45,944 nt of DNA from Ignavibacteriota bacterium. GTDB lineage: Bacteria > Bacteroidota > Ignavibacteria > Kapaibacteriales > UBA2268. Position numbers and translations under genes: made by a program. Within the stretch, counting starts at the first letter, position 1. Every line of letters begins with the position of its first letter. Positions 16,314-25,100 of the stretch are shown piece after piece. The stretch lies in contig JAGXGG010000030.1 in assembly GCA_024636855.1 (NCBI GenBank), positions 1 to 45,944 on the forward strand, given 5' to 3'. Under the pieces are notes generated by a model that was not told where the DNA came from, did not search any database, and saw nothing but the letters and a program-made list of their open reading frames with translations.

Positions 16314-16856
16314 TTACTTGAAGTAAACTATAGCACCAACAGATGTTGTCATGAATGATAATTGACTGTCAGTAACGGTCGTTGTTATACCAAACTCAGT
16401 TGTTTCCTTTGATTTAGTGCTATAATCAATTCCTGTAGCTATATAAACGAAGAAATTTTCAGCAATTTGTGTTTGACCACCAAACATAAAGCTAAGACCT
16501 AAAGCATCGGGAAGATTATCCGGCATATCATAGTTGAAACCCAAAGAAAAGAAAGGATCAATTCTTTTATTATCAACAAAGAAATAACGACCAGTTAATC
16601 CAATTGAAGTTGAGCTAGACGATGAAGTACTCGATTTGTCATTAACTTCAGTTTTTGTACTATTAGAATTGTAACCTAAGTTTAAACCCAAATCAAATGC
16701 AGGAGAAAAAGAATACAAGCCACTTAAAACAGGCATCCCACCATCAAAACTTGTACCTATACCGAATGCTCCATCAGGCAACTGTGCCTTAGATTCATTC
16801 GTAGAGAATAAACATATTACTAACGCAACACTTAATACAGTTAAGAACTTTTTCAT
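16314..16856 (-). CDS. Outer-membrane beta-barrel protein
   Basis: 180 residues. It has a cleavable signal peptide (MKKFLTVLSVALVICLFSTNESKA) and then amphipathic strands such as GLTGRYFFVDNKRIDPFFSLGFNYDM, ending SVGAIVYFK with a terminal aromatic-hydrophobic strand, as expected of an eight-stranded barrel (OmpW/OmpA-like fold, 'outer membrane protein beta-barrel domain'). A Ser/Thr-rich loop (around 73-85) would face outside. Its function is not predictable. It is monocistronic, with the shared terminator downstream. Confidence 0.82.
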   Translation of the reverse strand: MKKFLTVLSVALVICLFSTNESKAQLPDGAFGIGTSFDGGMPVLSGLYSFSPAFDLGLNLGYNSNSTKTEVNDKSSTSSSSSTSIGLTGRYFFVDNKRIDPFFSLGFNYDMPDNLPDALGLSFMFGGQTQIAENFFVYIATGIDYSTKSKETTEFGITTTVTDSQLSFMTTSVGAIVYFK

Positions 16857-16974
16857 AAGTCCCTCATAGATTTGTGAATAAATATTAAAAAAACTTATAC
16901 TAATAAAGTCAATTATGTGACAGAAAGAAAGTAATGTTCATAAGTAATCAAATCTATAACTATAGCTATATATG

Positions 16975-18114
16975 TTATTTATCAATTTCGCTTAGGATTG
17001 AAGAAATAGTCTCTCTTAGTTTACCTTCCATTTCCAATTCGATTAAATCTTCGTACTTTTGGTTCTCACCTAACAAATCTTTATTTTTTAAATAATAACC
17101 AGTCGTAGCTTTTACTGCTGCGTAGCAAGCATCTTCGGGCTTATCTTTAGCATTGTTTTCCAAAGAATATTTGGTCCAAGCGAACATAAAAGCAAGTAAA
17201 CATTCACCACATCCTTCTGGAACGAATCTAGTATCAACTAACACTGTAACATCAGGTGAGTCAATAATCCATTTTAGTGCGTAAGCGCCAACTTCTTTTA
17301 TTTTCTCTTTATTGGATTCATTAGGAGGAGTTTCCAAATACCAGTTAATAGCTTTTATTACAGTTTCTTTTTCTGATAATTCTGGCTTTTTATTCTCATC
17401 TGAAGAAATTAGTCTTTCCATATTCTCATTAAGAACAGCACCGCTTTCTTTTGCTAATATAAGGTTCTTTTTTACGTTTTGTATGTCTTCCATTTTTGCA
17501 TAAATCAGTGCCTTTGTAATATAACCGTCTCCAAGTAGAGGAGAGTCCTCATCTTGATAACGCTCTATAGCCTTATCAATTTCTTCTAGAGCATCATCCA
17601 ATTCGAGAGTTTCCAAATACACTTGAGCAAGACCATAATACCCCTCAGGCGATTCAGGTATAATGTCAATCATGTGTTTATACAATTCAATGGCCTTATC
17701 ATAATCTTCATTGTAGAAATACACTATTGCCTTATTTTGATTAGCAAATACCCCTTTAGGATAGAGTTTGAGACTTTTATCATAATAATAAATAGCCGAG
17801 TCGGGCATATTCATACCTCTGTAAACTCGTCCTAGATTATCATAGGCTTCTACGAAACGAGGATCTTCCTCGATAGCTTTTTTATAAAAGTCAATGGCCT
17901 CCTCTGGCTTATTTCTTCTGAATGCATCTACCGCTGAATTATAGTATTTTTGAGCTTCTGGATTATTCGTTCCATTGTATCCAGTTATCTCTTCAGAGTC
18001 CACTCCATCGGGAGAGGATAAAAATTTAGGTTTTCGGTCAGGCGCCTTATCCGAATACAAGGAAGTAATAGATAATAAGAGAATTAACATTGATAATGAT
18101 ATAAAGTTTTTCAT
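16975..18114 (-). CDS. Exported TPR protein with uncharacterised C-terminal domain
   Basis: 379 residues. A signal peptide (MKNFISLSMLILLLSITSLYS) is followed by four to five TPR units (about 55-200, for example AIDFYKKAIEEDPRFVEAYDNLGRVYRGM), then a 130-residue region with WIIDSPDVTVLVDTRFVPEGCGECLLAFMFAWTKYSLE. That last domain looks conserved in form (a helical block with two Cys three apart) but I do not recognise it. The protein is probably periplasmic. The gene is alone on its strand, 118 bases upstream of the barrel gene and divergent from the small membrane protein at 18222. Confidence 0.82.
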   Translation of the reverse strand: MKNFISLSMLILLLSITSLYSDKAPDRKPKFLSSPDGVDSEEITGYNGTNNPEAQKYYNSAVDAFRRNKPEEAIDFYKKAIEEDPRFVEAYDNLGRVYRGMNMPDSAIYYYDKSLKLYPKGVFANQNKAIVYFYNEDYDKAIELYKHMIDIIPESPEGYYGLAQVYLETLELDDALEEIDKAIERYQDEDSPLLGDGYITKALIYAKMEDIQNVKKNLILAKESGAVLNENMERLISSDENKKPELSEKETVIKAINWYLETPPNESNKEKIKEVGAYALKWIIDSPDVTVLVDTRFVPEGCGECLLAFMFAWTKYSLENNAKDKPEDACYAAVKATTGYYLKNKDLLGENQKYEDLIELEMEGKLRETISSILSEIDK

Positions 18115-18221
18115 ATTTAGCTCACTATTGAAAATTGAAACTCAGTAAATATAAAAATATTATTTTTATTTACATAAAATATATAGTTTTGTTAGTGAAT
18201 TTTTAAAAATAGGAATAAGAA

Positions 18222-18467
18222 ATGTCAGAAGAAAAAAACTACGATTTTTTAGCAGGTAATAGAATAACTTATTATGTTTTTCTTTCAATTATGTTTCTTG
18301 TAATGGAAGTCTATAAAAACGGATGGAATAATATAGATTATTTAGGGTTTATTGTCTCTACTACTGTTGCACTTTTGGTTCTCAATGGACTAAACTGGGG
18401 TGTTAAAAAGTTCAATATGTGGTTAGAGGCAAAAAGAGATATAAAAAAGGCTGCACTTAGAAAATAA
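18222..18467 (+). CDS. Small two-helix membrane protein, unknown
   Basis: 81 residues with two hydrophobic segments (about 15-29 and 42-58) and a charged C-terminus ending EAKRDIKKAALRK. A good ribosome site (AGGAATAAGAA directly before the ATG) supports that it is a real gene although short. No family is recognised. It lies in a divergent gap after the exported TPR protein and converges on the glycosyltransferase gene. Confidence 0.7.
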   Translation: MSEEKNYDFLAGNRITYYVFLSIMFLVMEVYKNGWNNIDYLGFIVSTTVALLVLNGLNWGVKKFNMWLEAKRDIKKAALRK

Positions 18468-18491
18468 TAATAATAGTTGAAAAAACTACTT

Positions 18492-19577
18492 TTAACCCTT
18501 TAATAAATAAGTCTCTAACTCACTTATCCTGTCTTGTAGGATAAATTTATCCTTGACTCTTTTCAGACCAGCTTCGCCCATTTGTTTACGTAGATCAGGA
18601 TTATTAACTAGAAGTTCTATTTTCTCCACGAACATATCTACATTTGGAAAATCGATTAGGTAACCAGTTACATTATTGTCAATTATCTCGGGGTTACTGG
18701 TAATGTCATAGGCAAGAACAGGCTTAGATTTCATCATTGCCTCGACCAGAACAAAGCCGAATCCCTCCCACTCAGAAGTAAGAAGAAACAAATCTATAGA
18801 ACTCATAAATGGACTCATATCCTCCACAAAACCAAGTAAAATGACTTTGTCTTGGAGTTTGTGTTGTTTGATCTCTTGTTCTAAGGAGTTACGTTCCTCT
18901 CCTTCTCCAGCTATAAAAAGAGTAAAATCTATATTGTTTTCATCTAGTCTTTTTGCTATTTGGATTAAGTCTTTCTGACGTTTTTGTTCTGTTAATCTAC
19001 CAGCATTACCGAGTATAATTCCTTTGGCTTTTTTGGTGACTATATCGAGTTTTTTAGTAGTATCCTTATCTAGTTCTATCCCATGATAAATAGTATGAAC
19101 TTTATCTGAAGGGATGTAAGTACTCAAACTCTTTAATATCTGTCTTTTGGTTTCATCAGAGTTTGATATAATATGGGTCAGACAAGATTTGAAGACAAAT
19201 ATATTTATGAAATTCGCTTTAACAGGAGTAGCTAATCCACGTAGATATACGATTCTATCAACTCCAGCTAGTTTACCAGCAATAGCACCAATTTTCAAAT
19301 CTTGTGATGATGAAAACACAATTGTGTCTATTTTATTCTTCTTTAAAAAGGATGCAAATCTAAGGACTTTGTAGGGATTGATAAAAGAAAGGTTACTGAC
19401 AGAAACAGCGAAACGATTAAGATTACTCTTATCACATTTACCCCAAAGAATAGAGCTCGGATTAGCAGCAACTGTAACGTTATAATTCTTTTTATTGAAT
19501 TCAATTGCATTTTCTAGGTGTAGCTTTTCGCCACCTCCCCAGAATTTTATACTATTCAAAAAGCAAATATTCTTCAT
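18492..19577 (-). CDS. GT-B glycosyltransferase, family 4 type
   Basis: 361 residues in two Rossmann domains. The N-terminal half opens NICFLNSIKFWGGGEKLHLENA, with the acceptor-binding glycine loop. The C-terminal half has GNAGRLTEQKRQKDLI and the nucleotide-sugar motif EGFGFVLVEAMMKSKPVLAYDITSNPEII, with the Glu pair (E-X7-E) typical of retaining GT4 enzymes. It probably adds a sugar in lipopolysaccharide or exopolysaccharide synthesis; donor and acceptor are not predictable. No other polysaccharide gene is adjacent, so it is an isolated transferase. Codon use appears like its neighbours. Confidence 0.9.
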   Translation of the reverse strand: MKNICFLNSIKFWGGGEKLHLENAIEFNKKNYNVTVAANPSSILWGKCDKSNLNRFAVSVSNLSFINPYKVLRFASFLKKNKIDTIVFSSSQDLKIGAIAGKLAGVDRIVYLRGLATPVKANFINIFVFKSCLTHIISNSDETKRQILKSLSTYIPSDKVHTIYHGIELDKDTTKKLDIVTKKAKGIILGNAGRLTEQKRQKDLIQIAKRLDENNIDFTLFIAGEGEERNSLEQEIKQHKLQDKVILLGFVEDMSPFMSSIDLFLLTSEWEGFGFVLVEAMMKSKPVLAYDITSNPEIIDNNVTGYLIDFPNVDMFVEKIELLVNNPDLRKQMGEAGLKRVKDKFILQDRISELETYLLKG

Positions 19578-19690
19578 TTAATTAATTTCTTCAAATATGT
19601 AATATATATTTAAAGCAAATATAGAGAAAGTAAATGGGTTTTAGTAATCCGGATAATCAGACGTACTAAATAAGTTGTACATATTTAGTT

Positions 19691-19762
19691 TAACACAGAG
19701 GTCACAAAGTTTGGTTTGTAAAGCTGCATACTATTTTATAATTTTTTGTATGCTTTGTGTTA
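19691..19762. repeat. Palindromic repeat unit 1 (short spacer)
   Basis: Left arm TTAACACAGAGGTCACAAAG and right arm CTTTGTGTTA form the ends of an imperfect hairpin about 72 bases long, with a spacer containing GTAAAGCTGCATACTATT. The spacer is nearly identical to that of unit 3, showing recent copying. A 24-base linker of the form AAAGGATTG-N3-ATATTTGG joins it to the next unit. Confidence 0.85.
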
Positions 19763-19785
19763 TAAAAGGATTGGATATATTTGGA

Positions 19786-20304
19786 TTAACACAAAAATCT
19801 CAAAGTTAGGTATATTACCTACCAATCTAATTTGCCATTGATTACTCTTTTTACTCCATTCTTTAATAAAGCAACATTAAAATTTATAATTAAACCAAGC
19901 TTAAACTTTCCTAACCTCAAATATGTTAATGTTTGTGCTAAATGGACTTTCTGCAATTGTTCTATGCTTTTTATTTCCACTACAACTTTATCATTTACAA
20001 GTATATCCATTCTATAGCCACTCTCCAATTTTACATCCTCATAAACAAGTGGCATTGACTTTTCTTTATCTACTTTTAAACCCAACTTTCTTAATTCATA
20101 ACAGAGGCATTCTTGATATGCCTTTTCAAATAGACCTGGTCCCAAACTATTATGCACTTTTATTGCAGCTCCAATAATTAGAGTCGACAATTCATTTTCA
20201 GTTAGATTATTCATTTCATAAACCTAAAATAATTCTAGAATTTAACATACTTAAAGTTGAATATAATGAAATTTCATTATTTTTACTCTGTGTACTTTGT
20301 GTTA
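19786..20304. repeat. Palindromic repeat unit 2, holding the GxxExxY gene as its spacer
   Basis: The left arm (TTAACACAAAAATCTCAAAG, 19786-19805) lies 14 bases past the stop of the GxxExxY gene, and the right arm (ACTCTGTGTACTTTGTGTTA, 20285-20304) lies 70 bases upstream of its start. The unit is thus the same hairpin frame as units 1, 3 and 4, but with a gene in the place of the 40-50 base spacer. Confidence 0.8.
19819..20214 (-). CDS. GxxExxY family protein, PD-(D/E)XK nuclease fold
   Basis: 131 residues, normal for the family. The name-giving motif is GLFEKAY (Gly27, Glu30, Tyr33) within NSLGPGLFEKAYQECLCYEL. The nuclease-like core has MDILVNDKVVVEIKS with Asp70, Glu80 and Lys82 as a D-X(n)-E-X-K site, so a metal-dependent nuclease activity is plausible but not shown for the family. 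It is often mislabelled a Nudix hydrolase. The gene is framed on both sides by arms of a repeat that recurs three more times next to it, so it is probably the cargo of a small mobile or repeat-borne element. Confidence 0.9.
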   Translation of the reverse strand: MNNLTENELSTLIIGAAIKVHNSLGPGLFEKAYQECLCYELRKLGLKVDKEKSMPLVYEDVKLESGYRMDILVNDKVVVEIKSIEQLQKVHLAQTLTYLRLGKFKLGLIINFNVALLKNGVKRVINGKLDW

Positions 20305-20328
20305 AAATAGGATTGTATATTTTTGGTT

Positions 20329-20401
20329 TAACACAGAGGAAGCAAAGATTGGTTTTGTAAAGCTGCATACTATTTTATAATTCTTTGTAGCCTTTGTGTT
20401 A
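20329..20401. repeat. Palindromic repeat unit 3 (short spacer)
   Basis: TAACACAGAGGAAGCAAAG at the left and CTTTGTGTTA at the right, with a spacer containing GTAAAGCTGCATACTATT as in unit 1. The linker to unit 4 reads AAAGGATAGTACATATTTGG. Length is about 73 bases. Confidence 0.85.
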
Positions 20402-20413
20402 AAAAGGATAGTA

Positions 20414-20496
20414 CATATTTGGATAAACACGGAGGTCGCAAAGTTTGATATGTTAAGTTGTCTTTGGTCAATAATACTTCACGTACTTTGTGTTAA
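20414..20496. repeat. Palindromic repeat unit 4 (diverged spacer)
   Basis: Left arm TAAACACGGAGGTCGCAAAG, right arm ACGTACTTTGTGTTAA. The arms match those of the other units but the spacer has a different sequence. After it comes the terminator of the S-adenosylhomocysteine hydrolase gene. The whole 361-base gap between 20215 and 20575 is made of the right arm of unit 2, units 3 and 4, and that terminator. Confidence 0.8.
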
Positions 20497-20516
20497 GAAA
20501 GAGGGGTGCAAAAAAA

Positions 20517-20544
20517 AGCCGCTTCGGATAATCCCAAAACGGCT
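20517..20544 (-). terminator. Intrinsic terminator of the adenosylhomocysteinase gene
   Basis: Reading the minus strand: a stem AGCCG...CGGCT with an 18-base loop, followed by an unbroken run of T. It lies 32 bases past the stop codon of the gene at 20576-21901. Confidence 0.75.
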
Positions 20545-20575
20545 CTTTAAAATTCTAATAAATAGTCGTAAACTC

Positions 20576-21901
20576 TTACGTTCCGCTATTATAGTTTTCT
20601 ATGTAAGCAAGTTGCTCTTCTGTCAAACTATCGATAGCCATGTTCATAGTAGCTAGTTTAGTTTCAGCAACAAATTCATCTTGTGAAGTCGGAATCTCAA
20701 TCACAGAATTAGGCAATTTCTCACCTCTTGTGTGTGCTTGAGCTAAGGCAACGTGCGACAAGAATTGATTAGCAAATGACATATCCATTACTTCAGAAGG
20801 GTGACCTTCAGCAGCAGCTAGGTTGATTAACCTACCTTGTGCAAGTAAATATAGTCTATTGCCATTCGGTAATGTATATTCTTCGCAATTTTCACGAATA
20901 GTACGTTTAGAAACAGCGATTTCGTCAAGTTCTGGGATATTGATCTCACTATCATAGTGACCTGTATTACAGATGATAGCACCATCACGCATAGACTCAA
21001 AGTGATTCTTTCTGATGATATCTTTCACACCAGTTGTAGTACAGAATATATCGCCTATTTTAGCGGCTTCGTCCATAGTAAGAACTTCGTGTCCGTTTAG
21101 CACACCTTTCATAGCTGCAGTTGGCTTAACTTCAGTGATTATCACGTTAGAACCCATACCTTTGGCACGTAGTGCAACACCAGAACCACAGTGACCATGA
21201 CCTGCTACTACGAAGTTTTTACCAGCTAATAGAACAGAAGTAGCACGGATGATACCGTCCAAAGTAGATTGACCAGTACCATATACATTGTCAAAATCCC
21301 ACTTAGTTTCTGCATCGTTTACAGCGTATACTGGGTAGTATAACTCACCCGCTTTCTCACGAGAGCGAAGTCTATGAATTCCAGTAGTAGTTTCCTCAGT
21401 TCCACCTACTACATGAGTTTGAGCCATTTCTTTATATTTTTCGTGCATTGTATTTATCAAATCACAACCATCATCTAATGTTAGATGTGGCTTAGGGTCG
21501 ATAGTTCTTTCTATACACCAATAGAAATCAGGGCCATTGTCATGCCATGCAAAAATACCAATACCTTCTTCAGCTAGCGCAGCGGCTACTGCATCATTAG
21601 TTGATAGTGGATTACATCCAGACCACCAAACTTCTGCACCTGCTTCTTTCAAAGTTCTGATTAGAATACCAGTTTCTTTAGTTACATGAAGACACCCTGC
21701 TATTACATAGCCTTTTAGTGGCTTAGTTTTAGAGTATTCTTCTCTTAATTTTCTCATAACGGGCATACGAGATTCTGCCCAATCCATTAATAATCTTCCT
21801 TTCGGGGCTAAATTTATATCACGAACGCAATATTTGCCCGGAACTTCTGATAGTTGTCCTTTTTCAGCTTTTGCTGGTATATTCTCTGTCATTGTTGCCA
21901 T
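20576..21901 (-). CDS. ahcY: Adenosylhomocysteinase (S-adenosyl-L-homocysteine hydrolase)
   Basis: 441 residues. It cleaves S-adenosylhomocysteine to adenosine and homocysteine with bound NAD, completing the methyl cycle. Recognisable blocks are AGCLHVTKETGILIRTLKEAGAEVWWSGCNPLSTND, the HDNGPDFYWCIERT region, GTGQSTLDGIIRAT, the NAD loop VVAGHGHCGSGVALRAKGMG and the C-terminal NLAAAEGHPSEVMDMSFANQ. The NAD loop has His and Cys where Tyr and Val or Trp are common (GYG...). Length matches the shorter form without the 40-residue insertion of eukaryotic and many proteobacterial enzymes. It is monocistronic. Confidence 0.96.
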   Translation of the reverse strand: MATMTENIPAKAEKGQLSEVPGKYCVRDINLAPKGRLLMDWAESRMPVMRKLREEYSKTKPLKGYVIAGCLHVTKETGILIRTLKEAGAEVWWSGCNPLSTNDAVAAALAEEGIGIFAWHDNGPDFYWCIERTIDPKPHLTLDDGCDLINTMHEKYKEMAQTHVVGGTEETTTGIHRLRSREKAGELYYPVYAVNDAETKWDFDNVYGTGQSTLDGIIRATSVLLAGKNFVVAGHGHCGSGVALRAKGMGSNVIITEVKPTAAMKGVLNGHEVLTMDEAAKIGDIFCTTTGVKDIIRKNHFESMRDGAIICNTGHYDSEINIPELDEIAVSKRTIRENCEEYTLPNGNRLYLLAQGRLINLAAAEGHPSEVMDMSFANQFLSHVALAQAHTRGEKLPNSVIEIPTSQDEFVAETKLATMNMAIDSLTEEQLAYIENYNSGT

Positions 21902-22154
21902 TTAAAAAGCACCTAAATTATTTAATACAATTATTTACTTATGTCAAGTAGCAAATATACGGATATAAATATAAAATATTAGAGAGAGGTGTAAATTTTA
22001 AGCCTTAATTAGATTAATAAAATATAGTATAAGTAAAAAAAAAATATTATATTGATAATTCATAAAAAAAGTTTATAAAAAAAGTAACAAATCGAATGTT
22101 GGTCTGTTAATTAATTAAATAAGAAAACTAAATTCAAATTATATAGGATATATT

Positions 22155-25100
22155 ATGAAACGTTCAATACTAAATCTCATCTATCCGCTGATAGCAATAT
22201 TGCTATTAAGTACTGTAGATACTCAAGCTCAGAGTTATGAGCAAATGAAACAAAAATTTAGACATGCCATGACCCAAGATAGAAACTCTAGTGGTCGTGA
22301 ATTTTATGTTGGATTTCCATACAATGATAGTAAAAACCAACCCGGTCAAAATTTAGCAATATATATAACTTCTAGTGTTGATACAAAGGCAACCATTTTT
22401 AATGCTGCTTTAGGTATAAACGAAACTAAGAATGTACCCGCACACGAGATAGTTGAATTCTCTTCTGTCAAAGGTGGAATTGGTTGGGATGTTGAAGTTT
22501 ATGACTTAGAAAAGAAAGTGGATGCAGGTCTTAGAATTACTTCTCCGGACCCAATTGCCGTATATTGTATGAATTCAAAAAGTGTGACTTCTGAAGGCTA
22601 CTTGGCAATACCAACTAACTATTGGGGTACTGAATATATTCATAATAGTTTCTTCGATTTTGATGAAGTTAGAGAGTGGGCTGGTGGATTTATGATACTA
22701 GCCAAAGAAGATATCACTACAGTTACTATTAGAATTCGTGATGGTGCAAATAAAACAGCTGGATTTGGTACTACTGCAAAAGGTAAAAAACATGGTGATG
22801 TAATACAAGTATTACTGAACCAAGGTGAAGTTTATATGGTTCAAGGTACTGGTACTACTAGAGGTATTTTTGACCTAAGTGGTTCTTTGATTGATTCAGA
22901 TAAACCAATTGGGTTGCTTTCATATCACAATAGATGTATGATACCTGCGACAGTTGTTAACAATGGTCGTGACCACTTGATAGAAATGCCTCCTCCTGTT
23001 ACGGCGTGGGGAACAGAGTATGCTACGGTTGAGTATGATAGAAAGTCTGATAAAGGCGATTATTTCAGAGTTGTAGCCGGTGAAGATAATGTAACTTTCA
23101 ATATAGATTGGTACGAGAAAGCTGGTGGTGGTAATAATAAAAAAATTAGTAGTCTTGGTCCTATCAAACTTACACAGAAAGGTGATTGGTTCGAATATAA
23201 TGGTTCAGGAGCTACTTCACCTCACTCATTAGAGTCAATACGAGGTGTATCTAGATTCAAGGCTGATGGTCCTATCCAAGTAATGCAATATTCTTACTCA
23301 GCTAATTATGATGGAGCAGCTGCTTATGATCCATTTATGATATTAGTAACTGCAGTAGAGCAATACACGAAAGAAACTACTTTCCAAACTCCTGCAAACT
23401 ATGGTAACAATGAGTACCGTGAAAATTTCTTTAATATTATTGCTATTGGTGATAATGAAGACCCGGTTCGCCACCAAGAATTAATGAATTCAATTACTAT
23501 TGATGATCAAAGAGTAGTAGATATACAGCCTGCTTTCTCTGGTGCTAGAATTCCTGGCACTAACTTATATTGGGCGTTTATTAGTTCACTTAAACAAGGT
23601 ACACATAGACTAAAAGGGGATACTCCTTTTGGTGGTTATATTTATGGTTTCGCAAACTTCGATTCTTATGGATGGCCAGCAGCAACTGCTTTTGGTAATC
23701 TAAGTGAGATTGATACTTTACCTCCTATAGTGACTTTCCCTCCCGGTTGTTTTGAGTGGTTAGTTAAGAATGTAGATGATCCTGAACACGAGAGAAATGG
23801 TAAAGAAGGAGATAATCCTCGCCAGATAGATGTTGGAGTTAGTGTACTACCGACATTACAAGCTGGTAGTTTCAATTTCGATGAACCAGTAGCCGTTGAT
23901 AAAAATGGTAAAGAGATAGAATGGAATACTTTTAATCCAAACTATGAGTTCTACTACAAAGTTAAAGTAACAAACCCTTATGAGAATGCACAAGCTAATC
24001 TGAGAGTAATAGATGATGTAGGGAACTTCACAGATACTACTATTATATATAATGTAGATAAAATTACTTCTGACCCCGACCCTATAGTATTCGGAAGAGT
24101 TAGAGTAAAAACAGCAAAAACTATTGATGTCAAAATACAGAGTCAATCACCTGATGAAGTAGAGATATCAGATATTAAACTAAGACAAAACAAAACAATC
24201 AAGATATTAACTGATCTTAGCTTCTTGCCATTCACTTTGGCACCTATGGGCGATACTACACTAACATTAGAGTATATTCCTATAGACGAGTACAAAGATT
24301 TGAACGCAGACCCTGCTAAGCAATTCGATTTTGACACACTAGTAGTTACTACTGGATGTTTGGAATGGGAATATGCTGTAAATGGGCAAGGTCATCAACC
24401 AGAAATAATTGTAGGTGACTACAATGCTGGTTTAGCGAAGATAGGTGAGAAGACTACAACTAAAACAAGTGGACAAACTCATGTGTTCATACAGAACAAA
24501 GGAACAGATACGTTAATTGTTACTGGATTGAAATTTGTTAAAGCACCGTTTAGTGTTTTATTAGGTGCTCCAGATGCAAATGAAGAAATAACATTTGTAA
24601 ATCCAATTAAGGTTGCACCAGGCGGAGTAGCTACTGAAGTAAAATTTGGTCACATCCTAGATCCAAATTATTTAATTACTTTCGAGCCATTCTCAACTTC
24701 TAATATAGACAACTCGATTGATGTAACATTCCTTAGTAATGCCGCTGACGAAGATAAAGATGATATATCTAGATGGTATGGATCTGCAACTTCATCAGGA
24801 CCAATAGTAATAGGTGCAGACTACCCAGATACAAGGGTAGGTGGAGCTTCTGGGGTAAGATATGCAACAGTAAAAAATCTATTGCCTCCAGGAACAACAG
24901 ATCCATCAACAGGAACGCCAGTAGATGTAAAAACAAATACAATAAAAATTGGAACAGCCGATGGAACATATCAGTTACATCCAACATTGAAAATACGTGG
25001 TAAGAACACGAACGGAGATGTAGTTACTGGTTTTGAAAACTTGAATAACACTGTATCAACTAAACTATATCCAGAGTTAACACCAGATAATGATAAAGTA

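Noticed and set aside
19691-20496. CRISPR array
   Set aside because: The units are long imperfect palindromes with near-identical spacers in units 1 and 3 and a gene inside unit 2. Repeat length and spacers do not fit CRISPR, and no cas gene is near.
20396-20656. Open frame of 86 codons on the plus strand
   Set aside because: It runs across repeat units 3 and 4, the terminator and the end of the adenosylhomocysteinase gene. It has no family resemblance.
21902-22154. SAH or SAM riboswitch before the adenosylhomocysteinase gene
   Set aside because: The leader is A/T-rich with no conserved helices that I could recognise.
24769-24987. Minus-strand open frame inside the giant T9SS gene
   Set aside because: It is a shadow of the long coding frame, of low complexity and without a ribosome site.
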